Assembly (NCBI GenBank): GCA_030591625.1
Contig: JAUVAR010000010.1
Span: 1-22,961 of the forward strand
Reading direction: 5' to 3'
Length of the DNA stretch: 22,961 bases
Origin: Candidatus Zixiibacteriota bacterium
GTDB lineage: Bacteria; Zixibacteria; MSB-5A5; GN15; FEB-12
Shown here: positions 1 to 8,201 of the stretch, in pieces
Layout: each line of letters starts with the position of its first letter
Numbering within the stretch: the first letter of the stretch is position 1
Notes under the pieces: generated by a model
What the model saw: only the letters and a program-made list of their open reading frames with translations
Told to the model about the DNA's origin: nothing
The model's database searches: none
Translations under genes and position numbers: made by a program

Positions 1-149
1 TCATCAGTATTTTTATCAGTCAAATAAACAGTACCTATTCCATAGGTACCAATCTTGACTCCAAAGATTCCTTTGGTTTCACCGGCAGTAATAGTTGATG
101 CACATAGGTATTTTATAAGTGTACTTAGAATTATTAATGATTTTTTCAA
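1..149 (-). CDS. Exported beta-barrel-like protein, N-terminal 49 residues only (cut by window edge)
   Basis: Open frame from a TTG at 149-147 to the window edge, 49 codons plus two bases. The start is well fixed: an in-frame TAA lies immediately before the TTG, a strong AGGAAGGG lies about seven bases upstream, and no in-frame ATG exists. The product begins with two lysines and a hydrophobic stretch (residues 4-17, interrupted by one lysine), consistent with a signal peptide. After that comes a glycine-rich segment starting GIFGVKIG near residue 27. The next gene upstream (251-832) has GTFGMKGG at a comparable place after its own signal peptide, with similar spacing to a Thr/Asp/Asn-rich turn, so the two look like paralogues, probably small outer-membrane barrels. 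Function unknown. The secretion call rests only on the N-terminus. Confidence 0.6.
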   Translation of the reverse strand, partial: MKKSLIILSTLIKYLCASTITAGETKGIFGVKIGTYGIGTVYLTDKNTD

Positions 150-250
150 TTAAGTCCCTTCCTGAAGTAAAGCATCTAGATTACAGACGAATATACACAA
201 GATCTGTTTTACAGGCAATTATCTTTAATTCTGATGTGCCCATTAACCTG

Positions 251-832
251 TTACGGCACGTATCCAACCCTTACAAATATTGCCGGGCCGATCTTGACGT
301 CGATTTCTGAATCTCCCCCATTTGGTGCATTGAAAACACCAACCTCAAAAAGAAATGCTCTGTTGCGTGAAAGTAGAAAATGAAATTCGAGCCACGCTTT
401 CGTTGTCAGATAAATCGTGTCTTTCATGTAACCGGTTTTGGGCATCAGACCAACGCCAATTGATGCAGAAGGTTTGAGTGCGATACCAGTATGGGGCCAG
501 CTCTGAACGTATTTGAGTGTCCAACTACCATCAACCAAATATCCTGTGTTGCCAAGGGCAATAATATTGAAAAGGTCGAAGGAAATTCCTGTTTTGACTT
601 TTCGTGCAACCGGGAAATCTACAAAAAGCCCAAATGATGCGCCAATTTTCGTATTGGTGGAATCCTGGGTTGTCACAAAATTAGCTCTTCCGAGAATGCC
701 ACCTTTCATGCCAAAAGTACCACTCCCCTTCGATTCCCACGGGAATATAGCCATGGCCGGGGATGAGCTTCCAAGCAGGAAAATAATCACAAGGAATATA
801 ATCGTAGCTCTACTGCGATGATTTGGTGTCAT
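251..832 (-). CDS. Small exported outer-membrane beta-barrel-like protein of unknown function
   Basis: 193 residues. A signal peptide is evident: basic start, hydrophobic core at about 10-22, and an AMA cleavage site near residue 28. The mature part is rich in glycine, aromatics and alternating polar/hydrophobic strands (for example KIGASFGLFVDF near 62-73), and it ends in a strand finishing VRVGYVP, as expected of a small barrel. No enzyme motif is visible. The ATG at 832 is supported by GAGAGG about seven bases upstream. The gene is transcribed away from dnaX, and 101 bases separate it from the related gene downstream, so the pair may be one transcript. Family not recognised; an outer-membrane location is inferred from composition and signal peptide. 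Confidence 0.7.
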   Translation of the reverse strand: MTPNHRSRATIIFLVIIFLLGSSSPAMAIFPWESKGSGTFGMKGGILGRANFVTTQDSTNTKIGASFGLFVDFPVARKVKTGISFDLFNIIALGNTGYLVDGSWTLKYVQSWPHTGIALKPSASIGVGLMPKTGYMKDTIYLTTKAWLEFHFLLSRNRAFLFEVGVFNAPNGGDSEIDVKIGPAIFVRVGYVP

Positions 833-969
833 TTTTAATCCTCTCTGGTCTCTATAAAGACGAGTTTCCAGCCCGGAAAGTTCAGAAAAAAAGATATCTT
901 TAAATATCCTGACGACAAAGCATAAAATGTCATTCCCACAGGTGAAGCTTTTAGTTATATTGATTTTCT

Positions 970-2640
970 ATGAGCTATCTTGTATTTGCCAGAAAATACC
1001 GCCCGGCGACATTCGAGGATGTCGTGGCGCAGGAACATGTAACCAGGACGCTTAAGAATGCGCTGGTTAATGACCGTGTCGGTTCAGGTTATCTTTTTTG
1101 TGGTCCTCGTGGAACTGGAAAAACTACAGTTGCACGGATATTGGCAAAATCGATCAACTGCGTTGAGGGTCCAACACCTACCCCATGCTGTAAGTGCGTT
1201 ACCTGTACCGAGATAACATCGGGATCATCTCTTGATGTCCTTGAAATAGATGCTGCCTCGAATACCGGCGTTGATGATATCAGGACGCTTCGCGAGAATG
1301 TCAGATATTTGCCAACAAGTGGTAAAAAGAGAATTTATATCATTGACGAAGTTCACAGATTATCCGGTTCTGCTTTTGATGCGCTCCTGAAGACTCTCGA
1401 AGAGCCCCCTGAGCATGTTATTTTCATGTTTGCTACGACTGAACCATTGAAAATTCCTGAGACAATATTGTCACGGACACAGCGTTTTGATTTCCGCAGA
1501 GTCTCAGTTGATGATCTGGCCGGACATCTGGGGAAGATTGCAAAAGCTGAAAAAATTAAAGTTGAAGATGGCGCTCTGCATCTCTTGGCTCGCAAAGCTG
1601 ATGGATCGGTTCGTGATGCGCTCTCATTGTTGGATCAGATAGCAGCTTTTTCATCCGGTGCAATATCCGAACAGGATGTTGTTAATGCTCTTGGCTTGGT
1701 TGATCGTGGGTTCCTTTTTGATTTTGTTACGGCGATTGCCGAAGCGGACCGAGCAAAAGCATTGCAGTTAACAAAACAGCTTTTTGATTCGGGCGTTGAT
1801 GTCAAAGATTTTGTCATTGAACTGCTGGAACATCTGAGAGTGCTTATGGTTTTGACAAGCACCAAAGAAGCTACCGACCTTTTAAATCTTCAGGAAGCTG
1901 AGCTTAAACATTACAAAGAACAAGCGGCCTCATTCTCAATTGGTGATATCCTCAGGCTAATGAAAACCATGTCTGATCTCAACCGTGATCTCGGAAGCGG
2001 CCTGCACGAACGATTGTTACTTGAAGTGGCTGCAGTTAAGATGGCTACGATGGAAAGTACCGTTCGGTTTGAGGAATTACTTGCCAAAATTGGCAATGGT
2101 CCCCCGACTGGATCAACGACAACAGTTTCAAATAGTAGTCCAGATATTTTCTCCGGCAGTCAAAAAAAAAATGAAGTAACTGCGTCATCTCCCCGTCGTC
2201 TAACAATACCACATCCTCCCGAGAGACCTGCCCCAACCCGAAGCGTAAATATTGCTCAATTAAAAGCAGGTTGGAGTAATTTCCTGACGTTTATGCGTTC
2301 ACGCAGTCGTATGCTTTCATCACAATTGAATATGGCGGAGGTTCGATCACTGGATGGAAATCAACTTTTGATAGTCTTCCCTGGATCGGCTGATTCTTCT
2401 TTGGAGTTGGTTAGTAAGAAAGAAAACAAGAACCAAATTGAAACTGCGTTGCTTGATCATTTCAAAGCACAGCTGGTGATAAAGTTTGATCTCGATCAAG
2501 AGATGGTTGATAAAGTTGAGAGTGACGACAAAAAGGATGATAAGATAGATACTGCAAAACTTATTGAATCGTCCGAAGGACTTAAGAAGATTATTGAACT
2601 GGTGGACGGCGAAGTTATTGGCGTTCGTAAACAAAAATAG
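970..2640 (+). CDS. dnaX: DNA polymerase III subunits gamma/tau (clamp loader ATPase)
   Basis: 556 residues, cytoplasmic AAA+ subunit that opens and loads the sliding clamp and, in its long tau form, holds the polymerase and helicase together. The N-terminus MSYLVFARKYRP is the family signature. Walker A GPRGTGKTT is at 45-53, the zinc-binding cysteines are C64, C73, C76 and C79, Walker B IYIIDEVH at 122-129, sensor 1 at 154-159 (ATTEP), and the arginine-finger motif SRT at 168-170. Domain III runs to about residue 375, followed by a proline/serine-rich linker and a tau-specific C-terminal region. There is no good Shine-Dalgarno close to the ATG. It leads the dnaX-ybaB-recR cluster. An A10 run at codons 398-401 probably also yields a gamma form of about 401 residues (see separate entry). 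Confidence 0.97.
   Translation: MSYLVFARKYRPATFEDVVAQEHVTRTLKNALVNDRVGSGYLFCGPRGTGKTTVARILAKSINCVEGPTPTPCCKCVTCTEITSGSSLDVLEIDAASNTGVDDIRTLRENVRYLPTSGKKRIYIIDEVHRLSGSAFDALLKTLEEPPEHVIFMFATTEPLKIPETILSRTQRFDFRRVSVDDLAGHLGKIAKAEKIKVEDGALHLLARKADGSVRDALSLLDQIAAFSSGAISEQDVVNALGLVDRGFLFDFVTAIAEADRAKALQLTKQLFDSGVDVKDFVIELLEHLRVLMVLTSTKEATDLLNLQEAELKHYKEQAASFSIGDILRLMKTMSDLNRDLGSGLHERLLLEVAAVKMATMESTVRFEELLAKIGNGPPTGSTTTVSNSSPDIFSGSQKKNEVTASSPRRLTIPHPPERPAPTRSVNIAQLKAGWSNFLTFMRSRSRMLSSQLNMAEVRSLDGNQLLIVFPGSADSSLELVSKKENKNQIETALLDHFKAQLVIKFDLDQEMVDKVESDDKKDDKIDTAKLIESSEGLKKIIELVDGEVIGVRKQK
2162..2171 (+). other. A10 slippage site inside dnaX (probable tau/gamma switch)
   Basis: Ten consecutive A, read in frame as CAA AAA AAA AAT. 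A -1 shift reads AAA and then TGA at 2172-2174. A +1 shift reads ATG AAG and then TAA at 2177-2179. Either slip therefore ends the protein within a few codons, giving about 401 residues that keep domains I-III and lose the tau tail. In Thermus dnaX a run of nine A causes transcriptional slippage, and in Escherichia coli an A-rich heptamer causes ribosomal -1 shifting. No clear Shine-Dalgarno-like stimulator or downstream stem-loop was seen, so transcriptional slippage is the more likely route here. Confidence 0.7.
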
Positions 2641-2667
2641 AATTTTTAGAAAATCAGGAGCATAGTT

Positions 2668-2994
2668 ATGGGTAAAGGCGGACTCGGCGATATGATGAAA
2701 CAAGTACAGCAGATGCAGGCCAAAATGGCCGAAATGCAGGCTGAACTTGAGACTGCCGAAGTAGAAGGAACTTCCGGTGGCGGGATGGTAAAAGTAGTAG
2801 CAAACGGTAAGAATGAAATTCAGTCTATTACTATTGATCCGGAAGTAGTTGACAAAGAAGATGTTGAAATGCTTCAAGATTTGATTGTGGCAGCAATAAA
2901 TCAAGCTCACGAAAAATCATCGGAAATGCAGCAGTCACGGATGTCAGCAATTACCGGTGGAATGAATATTCCCGGAATGAACCTTCCGTTTTAA
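2668..2994 (+). CDS. ybaB: YbaB/EbfC-family nucleoid-associated protein
   Basis: 108 residues, the usual size. The N-terminal helix is rich in Met and Gln (MMKQVQQMQAKMAEMQ, about residues 8-23), followed by the typical GGGMVKVVANGKNEI strand (about 38-52), the family signature, then IDPEVVDKEDVEMLQDLI and a C-terminal helix. Family members form dimers with tweezer-like arms and bind DNA with little sequence preference. The ATG is preceded by a good AGGAG at seven to eight bases. The gene sits 27 bases after dnaX and 17 before recR, the conserved order in many bacteria, so co-transcription is very likely. Confidence 0.95.
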   Translation: MGKGGLGDMMKQVQQMQAKMAEMQAELETAEVEGTSGGGMVKVVANGKNEIQSITIDPEVVDKEDVEMLQDLIVAAINQAHEKSSEMQQSRMSAITGGMNIPGMNLPF

Positions 2995-3011
2995 GAGAAA
3001 GCATATAATAG

Positions 3012-3605
3012 ATGTTTAAATCTGCAGAGTCGGTCGAACGACTTGTCAACTGGCTGGCCCGACTTCCGGGCATTGGTCGAAAATCTGCTGCCCGGCTTGC
3101 GTTTCATATTCTTAAAATGGAAGCAAGTGAGGCCTTGGAATTGGCCGATATTATACGGGATGTAAAAGAAAAAGTATCATTCTGCAAAACATGTTTTAAT
3201 ATCTCAGAAGTTGACCCATGCCATACTTGCACCGATCCGAATCGTCATGCTGATTTGATCTGTGTGGTTGAGGAAGCTATGGATGCTGCCGCTCTTGACA
3301 AAGCAGAAGGATTCAAAGGATTGTTCCATGTGCTTGGGGGAAGGCTCTCCCCTTTGGATGGTATCGGACCGGATGATCTTAGAATTAAAGAACTGTTGGG
3401 ACGACTCGAAGATGTGAAAGAGATTATCGTTGCCACTAATCCGAATGTCGAAGGTGAAGCAACTGCTACATATATATCGAGGTTGATCAAACCGATGGGT
3501 ATTAAAGTCACGAGAATTGCACGAGGCTTGCCGGTTGGTTCCGATTTGGAGTATGCCGATGCAGTGACGCTCACGAGAGCTATTGAAGGCAGACAGGAAC
3601 TTTAA
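3012..3605 (+). CDS. recR: Recombination mediator protein RecR
   Basis: 197 residues, full length. RecR works with RecO (and RecF) to load RecA onto SSB-coated single-stranded gaps. Visible parts in order: helix-hairpin-helix LPGIGRKSAARLA at 18-30; four-cysteine zinc finger C58, C61, C70 and C73; Toprim core starting ICVVEEAMD at 83-91 with the acidic pair E87/E88; a second Toprim segment with TNPNVEGEATA at 142-152; and the conserved ARGLPVGSDLEYAD at 170-183. The ATG start gives the family N-terminus, although only a weak purine stretch precedes it. It is third in the dnaX-ybaB-recR cluster. Confidence 0.97.
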   Translation: MFKSAESVERLVNWLARLPGIGRKSAARLAFHILKMEASEALELADIIRDVKEKVSFCKTCFNISEVDPCHTCTDPNRHADLICVVEEAMDAAALDKAEGFKGLFHVLGGRLSPLDGIGPDDLRIKELLGRLEDVKEIIVATNPNVEGEATATYISRLIKPMGIKVTRIARGLPVGSDLEYADAVTLTRAIEGRQEL

Positions 3606-3622
3606 TTTCAGGATATGAGACA

Positions 3623-5644
3623 GTGAGTGATTCAAGGGATAAGATCGTAACAGCTTTACTCAGTGGAATTTTATTCGCCTGGTTTATCGGACATTTGATC
3701 GGAGAGACTCTCTTTGATAATGACTGGTCATTTAGTTTCTTAGGTGCAGGCACTCTCTTTGGCTGGGTTATACAATTAGTAATTGCAATCAGCATAAGCT
3801 ATCTGTTGCTATGTCATGGAAAGACAGTAAACAGACTATCTGACTCGCGCAAGTATATCTACTCAGGCCTTGGTTCGATATTCCTGCTTACTATTATCCT
3901 TCAATTCGATTCGATTCTCTTCGGAGGTGGCACCTTACGAGTCGCACAAATATCACAGGCTCCAATATTACTTTTTAAATGGTACGAATTTGGAACAGTT
4001 GTAATTGCAGGTAGCTTATATAAATTCTTTTCGCTGTTTATGAGCAATACAAATGATGCCGCCGGACTGGCGTGGAGAGTTTTAGCGTATGGTTCAACTA
4101 TTGCATCATTGATTGCTGTAGCAAAAATCTCTGCACGCTTGAGTGATAATGCAAAAGAACGTATCTATCTATTTCTGATAATCTTCTTTGGACCACAAAC
4201 AATTCTATATTTTGGATTTGTTGGCGTTGAACCTCTGATTGTTGCTCTTACCCTATGGGTAGCTTTTTATATTATTAAAATCAGAGATGAACGAACGATT
4301 TTCAATATTGTAATGCTTTGGCTGCTGGCAATATTCGCGACAACGATGCATTTCACCGGTGCATATCTTGTTCCGGCAGTTTTGTATGTTACGTTCGTAA
4401 AGCCTGAATCGAATCGTATAAGCAAAGTTCTTTGGGCGAGCATCTCGGGTGGTTTGATTGTACTTATGATCTATATCGCTTATCAATACATGAATGAATC
4501 ACTTCTGTTCAGACAGCTATTGATGCCACTTGAAGGGCGTCATCCCAATACAGATTATTCTCTAATGTCGATGCGTCATATTTCGGATGTTTTTCAAATA
4601 TTCTGGTTGCTGGCACCTATTGGGATAATGGCCAAGTTCGTTTCATGGTTCATGAAAAAACAAAACAGCCCGAACTACCTGATGATTCCGATCTTCCTGA
4701 TGGCTACGGCTGGATCTGTCGTTGTAGTTATTTTAAATCCGGTACAGTCCGTTATCCTTGAATTCCCTCGCTACGCCGCCTACCTGACACCATTTGCACT
4801 CTTCTTTGCGACTGGACTGATCGGCATGGCAGTTAGTTCTGAGTCACGATTGAGAATTCTGGAAGTCGCAGCAGCATTCTCGATTTTATTACCGCTGCTT
4901 TATATGCCGGCAGTGATAGATACAACCCGTGCCTCAGAAATTGCAGTTTCTTATTTTGATAAGCATGAAGCATTTAATTTGAACGGACGGATAGCACTTA
5001 GGGATGCAAGTTTTTATAACAAAGAATTTGATGAAGCCTCGGCGTGGGAAGTTAGCTTGATGGCAAAATCGGTGGACTATCTTGAATTCAGAGGATGTGT
5101 TGATCTTACGGTTGCGGGACGTGACAATGAAGCATTAACCGAACTTAGGCGTTTGATTGTTAGAAACCCTGATTGGATTGACCCTCGTGATGTTGTTGCC
5201 ACAGTATTGTTGCGGCGTGGACAGTATGAACTTGCAAAACCACAAATTGACACGAGTCTTCTCTTGAACGAATTGGGTTGGCAGGCAAGGATTAATCTAT
5301 CTGACTATTATCATCAGGCCGGTCAAACTGCTAAGTCGCTTATCTCAATAGAAGAAGCTTTGGAAATCTGGCCAATGGATGTAGAGTTCATGCGTGAACA
5401 AATGTTAATGGTTTACAGACTTAAGCTTTACGACCAAGCAGATAGTATTTCAAATGCTATGATTGCAATCAACGCAGACCTGCCTCATCCATATCTTGTA
5501 AAAGCATATCTTGCCGAAATAAATAAAGATTTCGTGGAAGCTATCAATCAGTATGAACGGTTTATGGTTCTCGATCCGAAAAACCCAACCGTGAATTCAG
5601 TTCTGGAACGGGTCTCGCAAATCAAAAAGACAATCGGTACATAA
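3623..5644 (+). CDS. Polytopic membrane protein with C-terminal TPR region (possible GT-C-type glycosyltransferase)
   Basis: 673 residues from a GTG start, 17 bases after recR; AGGA lies about ten bases upstream and no in-frame alternative with a better site was seen. Residues about 10-430 hold roughly ten hydrophobic membrane segments. Residues about 450-673 are soluble and built of TPR-like helical pairs, for example AGRDNEALTELRRLIVRNP, GQTAKSLISIEEALEIWP and DFVEAINQYERFMVLDP. This layout (multi-span membrane domain plus TPR tail) occurs in many GT39/ArnT-like and other GT-C proteins. The first loop after the first membrane segment has D32 and D34, where GT-C enzymes keep acidic catalytic residues, but I cannot confirm a catalytic motif. 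The enzyme class is a weak inference; the topology is clear. It ends ten bases from the convergent sthA. Confidence 0.75.
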   Translation: MSDSRDKIVTALLSGILFAWFIGHLIGETLFDNDWSFSFLGAGTLFGWVIQLVIAISISYLLLCHGKTVNRLSDSRKYIYSGLGSIFLLTIILQFDSILFGGGTLRVAQISQAPILLFKWYEFGTVVIAGSLYKFFSLFMSNTNDAAGLAWRVLAYGSTIASLIAVAKISARLSDNAKERIYLFLIIFFGPQTILYFGFVGVEPLIVALTLWVAFYIIKIRDERTIFNIVMLWLLAIFATTMHFTGAYLVPAVLYVTFVKPESNRISKVLWASISGGLIVLMIYIAYQYMNESLLFRQLLMPLEGRHPNTDYSLMSMRHISDVFQIFWLLAPIGIMAKFVSWFMKKQNSPNYLMIPIFLMATAGSVVVVILNPVQSVILEFPRYAAYLTPFALFFATGLIGMAVSSESRLRILEVAAAFSILLPLLYMPAVIDTTRASEIAVSYFDKHEAFNLNGRIALRDASFYNKEFDEASAWEVSLMAKSVDYLEFRGCVDLTVAGRDNEALTELRRLIVRNPDWIDPRDVVATVLLRRGQYELAKPQIDTSLLLNELGWQARINLSDYYHQAGQTAKSLISIEEALEIWPMDVEFMREQMLMVYRLKLYDQADSISNAMIAINADLPHPYLVKAYLAEINKDFVEAINQYERFMVLDPKNPTVNSVLERVSQIKKTIGT

Positions 5645-5654
5645 TAGATTCGTG

Positions 5655-7052
5655 CTACCGTAGTGATTCCAATCGACTGAGACCATCTAAAGCAGCAACT
5701 TTGTATGCTTCGGTTAATGTTGGATAATTGAAAACAGTCTCAATAAAATAATCGATCGATCCACCCAGGGTAGCTACTGCCTGACCAATATGAATTAGTT
5801 CGGTAGCTCGTTCACCAATGATATGTACACCGAGCAGACGTTTTGATTTGGGATCGAATATTATCTTTAGCATACCGTCATGGTCGTTGATAATCTGTCC
5901 TCGGGCGAGTTCAAAATAGCGGGCGACTCCTACCTCGTAATCCTGTCCGGCAGCGACAAGTGATTCTTCGGTTTCACCAATGATCGAAACTTCGGGGATA
6001 GTGTATATACCAAACGGCAACAAATTATTCAGGCATGAAATGTCATCTTCATTAAAGGCATGAATTGCCGCCAGTCTGCCCTGATCCATTGAGACCGAAG
6101 CAAGCGATGGAAAACCGATTACATCACCAACAGCAAAAACCTGAGGGACTTTGGTTTGGTAACGATCATTTACTTTGATCAGTCCATAAGATGTGGTTTC
6201 AATTCCAAGTTCTTTAAGTCCGAGCGTTTCTGTATTGCCGGTTCGTCCGGCGGCATATAGTAATCGTTCGGAACGAATCGTCCGGCCTGTTTTGGTTGTA
6301 GTGACAACAGATTCATCTTCAACAACGATGGTCTCAGGGACTTCTCCAAGAACTAATGAAATTCCATATTTTCGCATCAGGTAAGTGAGCGCTTCACCAA
6401 TTTCACGATCCAAAAATGAGAGGAGTTGTGTTCTGGTGTCAACGATTGTCACCTTGACTCCGATATGAGCAAAGATTGATGCATATTCACAACCGATAAC
6501 TCCACCCCCGATAATTGTCAGGCTGCGCGGAATACAGTCAAGGTCGATAATTGTTTCGGCATCATAAATAAACTGTGAGTCAAACTTAATATGCGAAGGA
6601 AGATGCGGACGAGTTCCGGTAGAAATAATAATCGCTTTGGCAGAAAATACTTTCTTCGATTCGCCGTTGGTTACTTCAACTTTGTCCGGCCCAATCAAAC
6701 GACCAGAACCATGAATAACTTCAATGCGATGACGAGCCATGTTTTGGGCTATGACATCAAGTTCCTGCTGAATCACCTGCCCTTTGCGATACATAAGCTC
6801 TTTGATAGTCAGATCAGGTTTGACACCGCCCATGAGGCCATAAACCGAACGTTGTCTGAGACCATGAATATATAAAACAGTTTCACGGAGAGTTTTTGAT
6901 GGAATCGTACCGGTATGAATACAAACTCCACCCTGCACCGAATGACGTTCAATAATCGCCACCGATTTTTTCATTTTTGCAGCCTGAATTGCTGCTTTCT
7001 CACCGGCAGGACCGGAACCGATGACTATCAGGTCATACTGAGTATTCGACAC
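5655..7052 (-). CDS. sthA: Soluble pyridine nucleotide transhydrogenase, Si-specific (NAD(P)+)
   Basis: 465 residues, flavoprotein disulfide-reductase superfamily. FAD-binding GSGPAGEKAA is at 12-21 and the NAD(P)-binding Rossmann motif IGGGVIGCEYA at 181-191. The redox-active-site region is GGVCIHTGTIPSKTLRE: C44 is present but the second cysteine of true disulfide reductases is T49, as in E. coli SthA (CTHWGTIPSK). This excludes lipoamide or glutathione reductase and favours SthA, which transfers hydride between NADPH and NAD+. The C-terminal dimer region keeps GERATELIHIGQAV and FNYPTLTEAYKVAALDGL. The start is GTG with TAGGAG about eight bases upstream. It follows rmuC by 57 bases on the same strand and may share its transcript. 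Confidence 0.92.
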   Translation of the reverse strand: MSNTQYDLIVIGSGPAGEKAAIQAAKMKKSVAIIERHSVQGGVCIHTGTIPSKTLRETVLYIHGLRQRSVYGLMGGVKPDLTIKELMYRKGQVIQQELDVIAQNMARHRIEVIHGSGRLIGPDKVEVTNGESKKVFSAKAIIISTGTRPHLPSHIKFDSQFIYDAETIIDLDCIPRSLTIIGGGVIGCEYASIFAHIGVKVTIVDTRTQLLSFLDREIGEALTYLMRKYGISLVLGEVPETIVVEDESVVTTTKTGRTIRSERLLYAAGRTGNTETLGLKELGIETTSYGLIKVNDRYQTKVPQVFAVGDVIGFPSLASVSMDQGRLAAIHAFNEDDISCLNNLLPFGIYTIPEVSIIGETEESLVAAGQDYEVGVARYFELARGQIINDHDGMLKIIFDPKSKRLLGVHIIGERATELIHIGQAVATLGGSIDYFIETVFNYPTLTEAYKVAALDGLSRLESLR

Positions 7053-7109
7053 TATCTGTCGCTCCTAAAAAGCTTAACTGTTCTATCCATTTCGTTATCT
7101 TTAGAAGTC

Positions 7110-8192
7110 TTAGTTTTCAAAAAGGTTCCTGTTTTCAGTCGAAGAATTAAGATCATTTTCGATTTCCGGCTCTTTGAGCCTTGCGAGCCTCGTTTCAATC
7201 TCAACTATTTCCGATCGTGATTTCTCCATTGAACTGCCGAGAGAACGAATTGAGCCTTCCATCCGAGCATATAGCTTATTTAGTCGTCCGGCTGATTCGA
7301 GCAGATCGGCGATACCGTTGGCGATTCGTTTGCCATCGGAGCCGGCCATTGAGCGGGCCAGACTTAGCTCTGAGTAGATAGCTGCTACCGAGGATAAGAA
7401 TCCATAGAAATGCCCCGGAGAGCTTGGAATAACCTTGTTTTTGAGAGCATATTCAAAACTATCGGATGAGTCATTTACAAGAAGTTGATAATAAACAGAT
7501 TCTGCGGGGATATACATAATTGCAAAATCTGTTGTCTTCTCGCCCTGCTTGATATAACGGCTGGAAATTGCATCAATATGCTTTTTCATAGCTGTAGCAA
7601 AATCCTTTTCTGCTTTTTTGTCGTCGGGGTCCGATGAAATTCGCTGCCATGCCTCCAGCGGGAATTTGGAATCTATCGGTACAATTGAATCTCCGAGCCT
7701 CACAATTGCATCAACCCGAGAACCATCGGAGAACCCATACTGCATTTCATAGAGATTTTTGGGAAGAATCTGTCCAAGCAGATTTTCCAAAAGCAATTCG
7801 CCCAGCATGCCTCGTACTTTGGGAGGACGAAGCAGGTCGGAAAGAGATTGGATGTTGTTACCAACGGTTTCGATATTAGCGGTCTGTTTGCTAAGAGCAC
7901 CAAGTTTGTTTTCGATTTCTGAAAATATTGCCATTCGTTTGTCGAGAGACTGAGTACCGTCGGCTAAACGGTCCGATACAATTGTATTGGCTCGGTCGAT
8001 TGAGTCTCTTATTGCCACCAACGATTCAGACTGCCGGCCTATCAGGTCAGCTTTTAAAAGTGCGATAGTTGATTCAAGGTTAGCGGTTGAATTATTAGCA
8101 GGACGATTCCTGAGTTGGGTGACAATAATAATCAAGAGGATTAAAATCGTCAGTCCCAGAGCTGATAGTATGATAGTATCAATATCGATCAG
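7110..8192 (-). CDS. rmuC: RmuC-family DNA recombination protein, probable non-AUG start
   Basis: About 361 residues. RmuC proteins are membrane-anchored, have a long coiled coil and a PD-(D/E)XK nuclease-like domain, and limit DNA inversions in E. coli. Here a coiled coil is followed by LLRPPKVRGMLGELLLENLL, then SRVDAIVRLGDSIVPIDSKFP, which matches the core with its acidic residue and DSK, and a C-terminal coiled coil. The first ATG/GTG/TTG start, a TTG at 8135, would begin inside the membrane helix and has no Shine-Dalgarno. Reading upstream in frame adds 19 codons to give an unbroken hydrophobic segment (TIILSALGLTILILLIIIV). AAGGA, overlapping the stop of the preceding gene, lies six bases before CTG at 8192, with ATC (8189) and ATT (8183) as alternatives. 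The exact start codon is therefore uncertain. Confidence 0.85.
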   Translation of the reverse strand: MIDIDTIILSALGLTILILLIIIVTQLRNRPANNSTANLESTIALLKADLIGRQSESLVAIRDSIDRANTIVSDRLADGTQSLDKRMAIFSEIENKLGALSKQTANIETVGNNIQSLSDLLRPPKVRGMLGELLLENLLGQILPKNLYEMQYGFSDGSRVDAIVRLGDSIVPIDSKFPLEAWQRISSDPDDKKAEKDFATAMKKHIDAISSRYIKQGEKTTDFAIMYIPAESVYYQLLVNDSSDSFEYALKNKVIPSSPGHFYGFLSSVAAIYSELSLARSMAGSDGKRIANGIADLLESAGRLNKLYARMEGSIRSLGSSMEKSRSEIVEIETRLARLKEPEIENDLNSSTENRNLFEN

Positions 8193-8201
8193 AGCTATTC
8201 C

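Noticed and set aside
891..900. Perfect ten-base palindrome AAGATATCTT in the dnaX divergent gap, with a small TTTCC/GGAAA hairpin nearby (865-879)
   Set aside because: Short AT-rich palindromes are common in such sequence; no second copy or known operator match.
2347..2910. 187-codon minus-strand frame opposite the dnaX end and ybaB
   Set aside because: Antisense to two well-supported genes; Phe/His/Asn/Leu-rich composition typical of a shadow frame.
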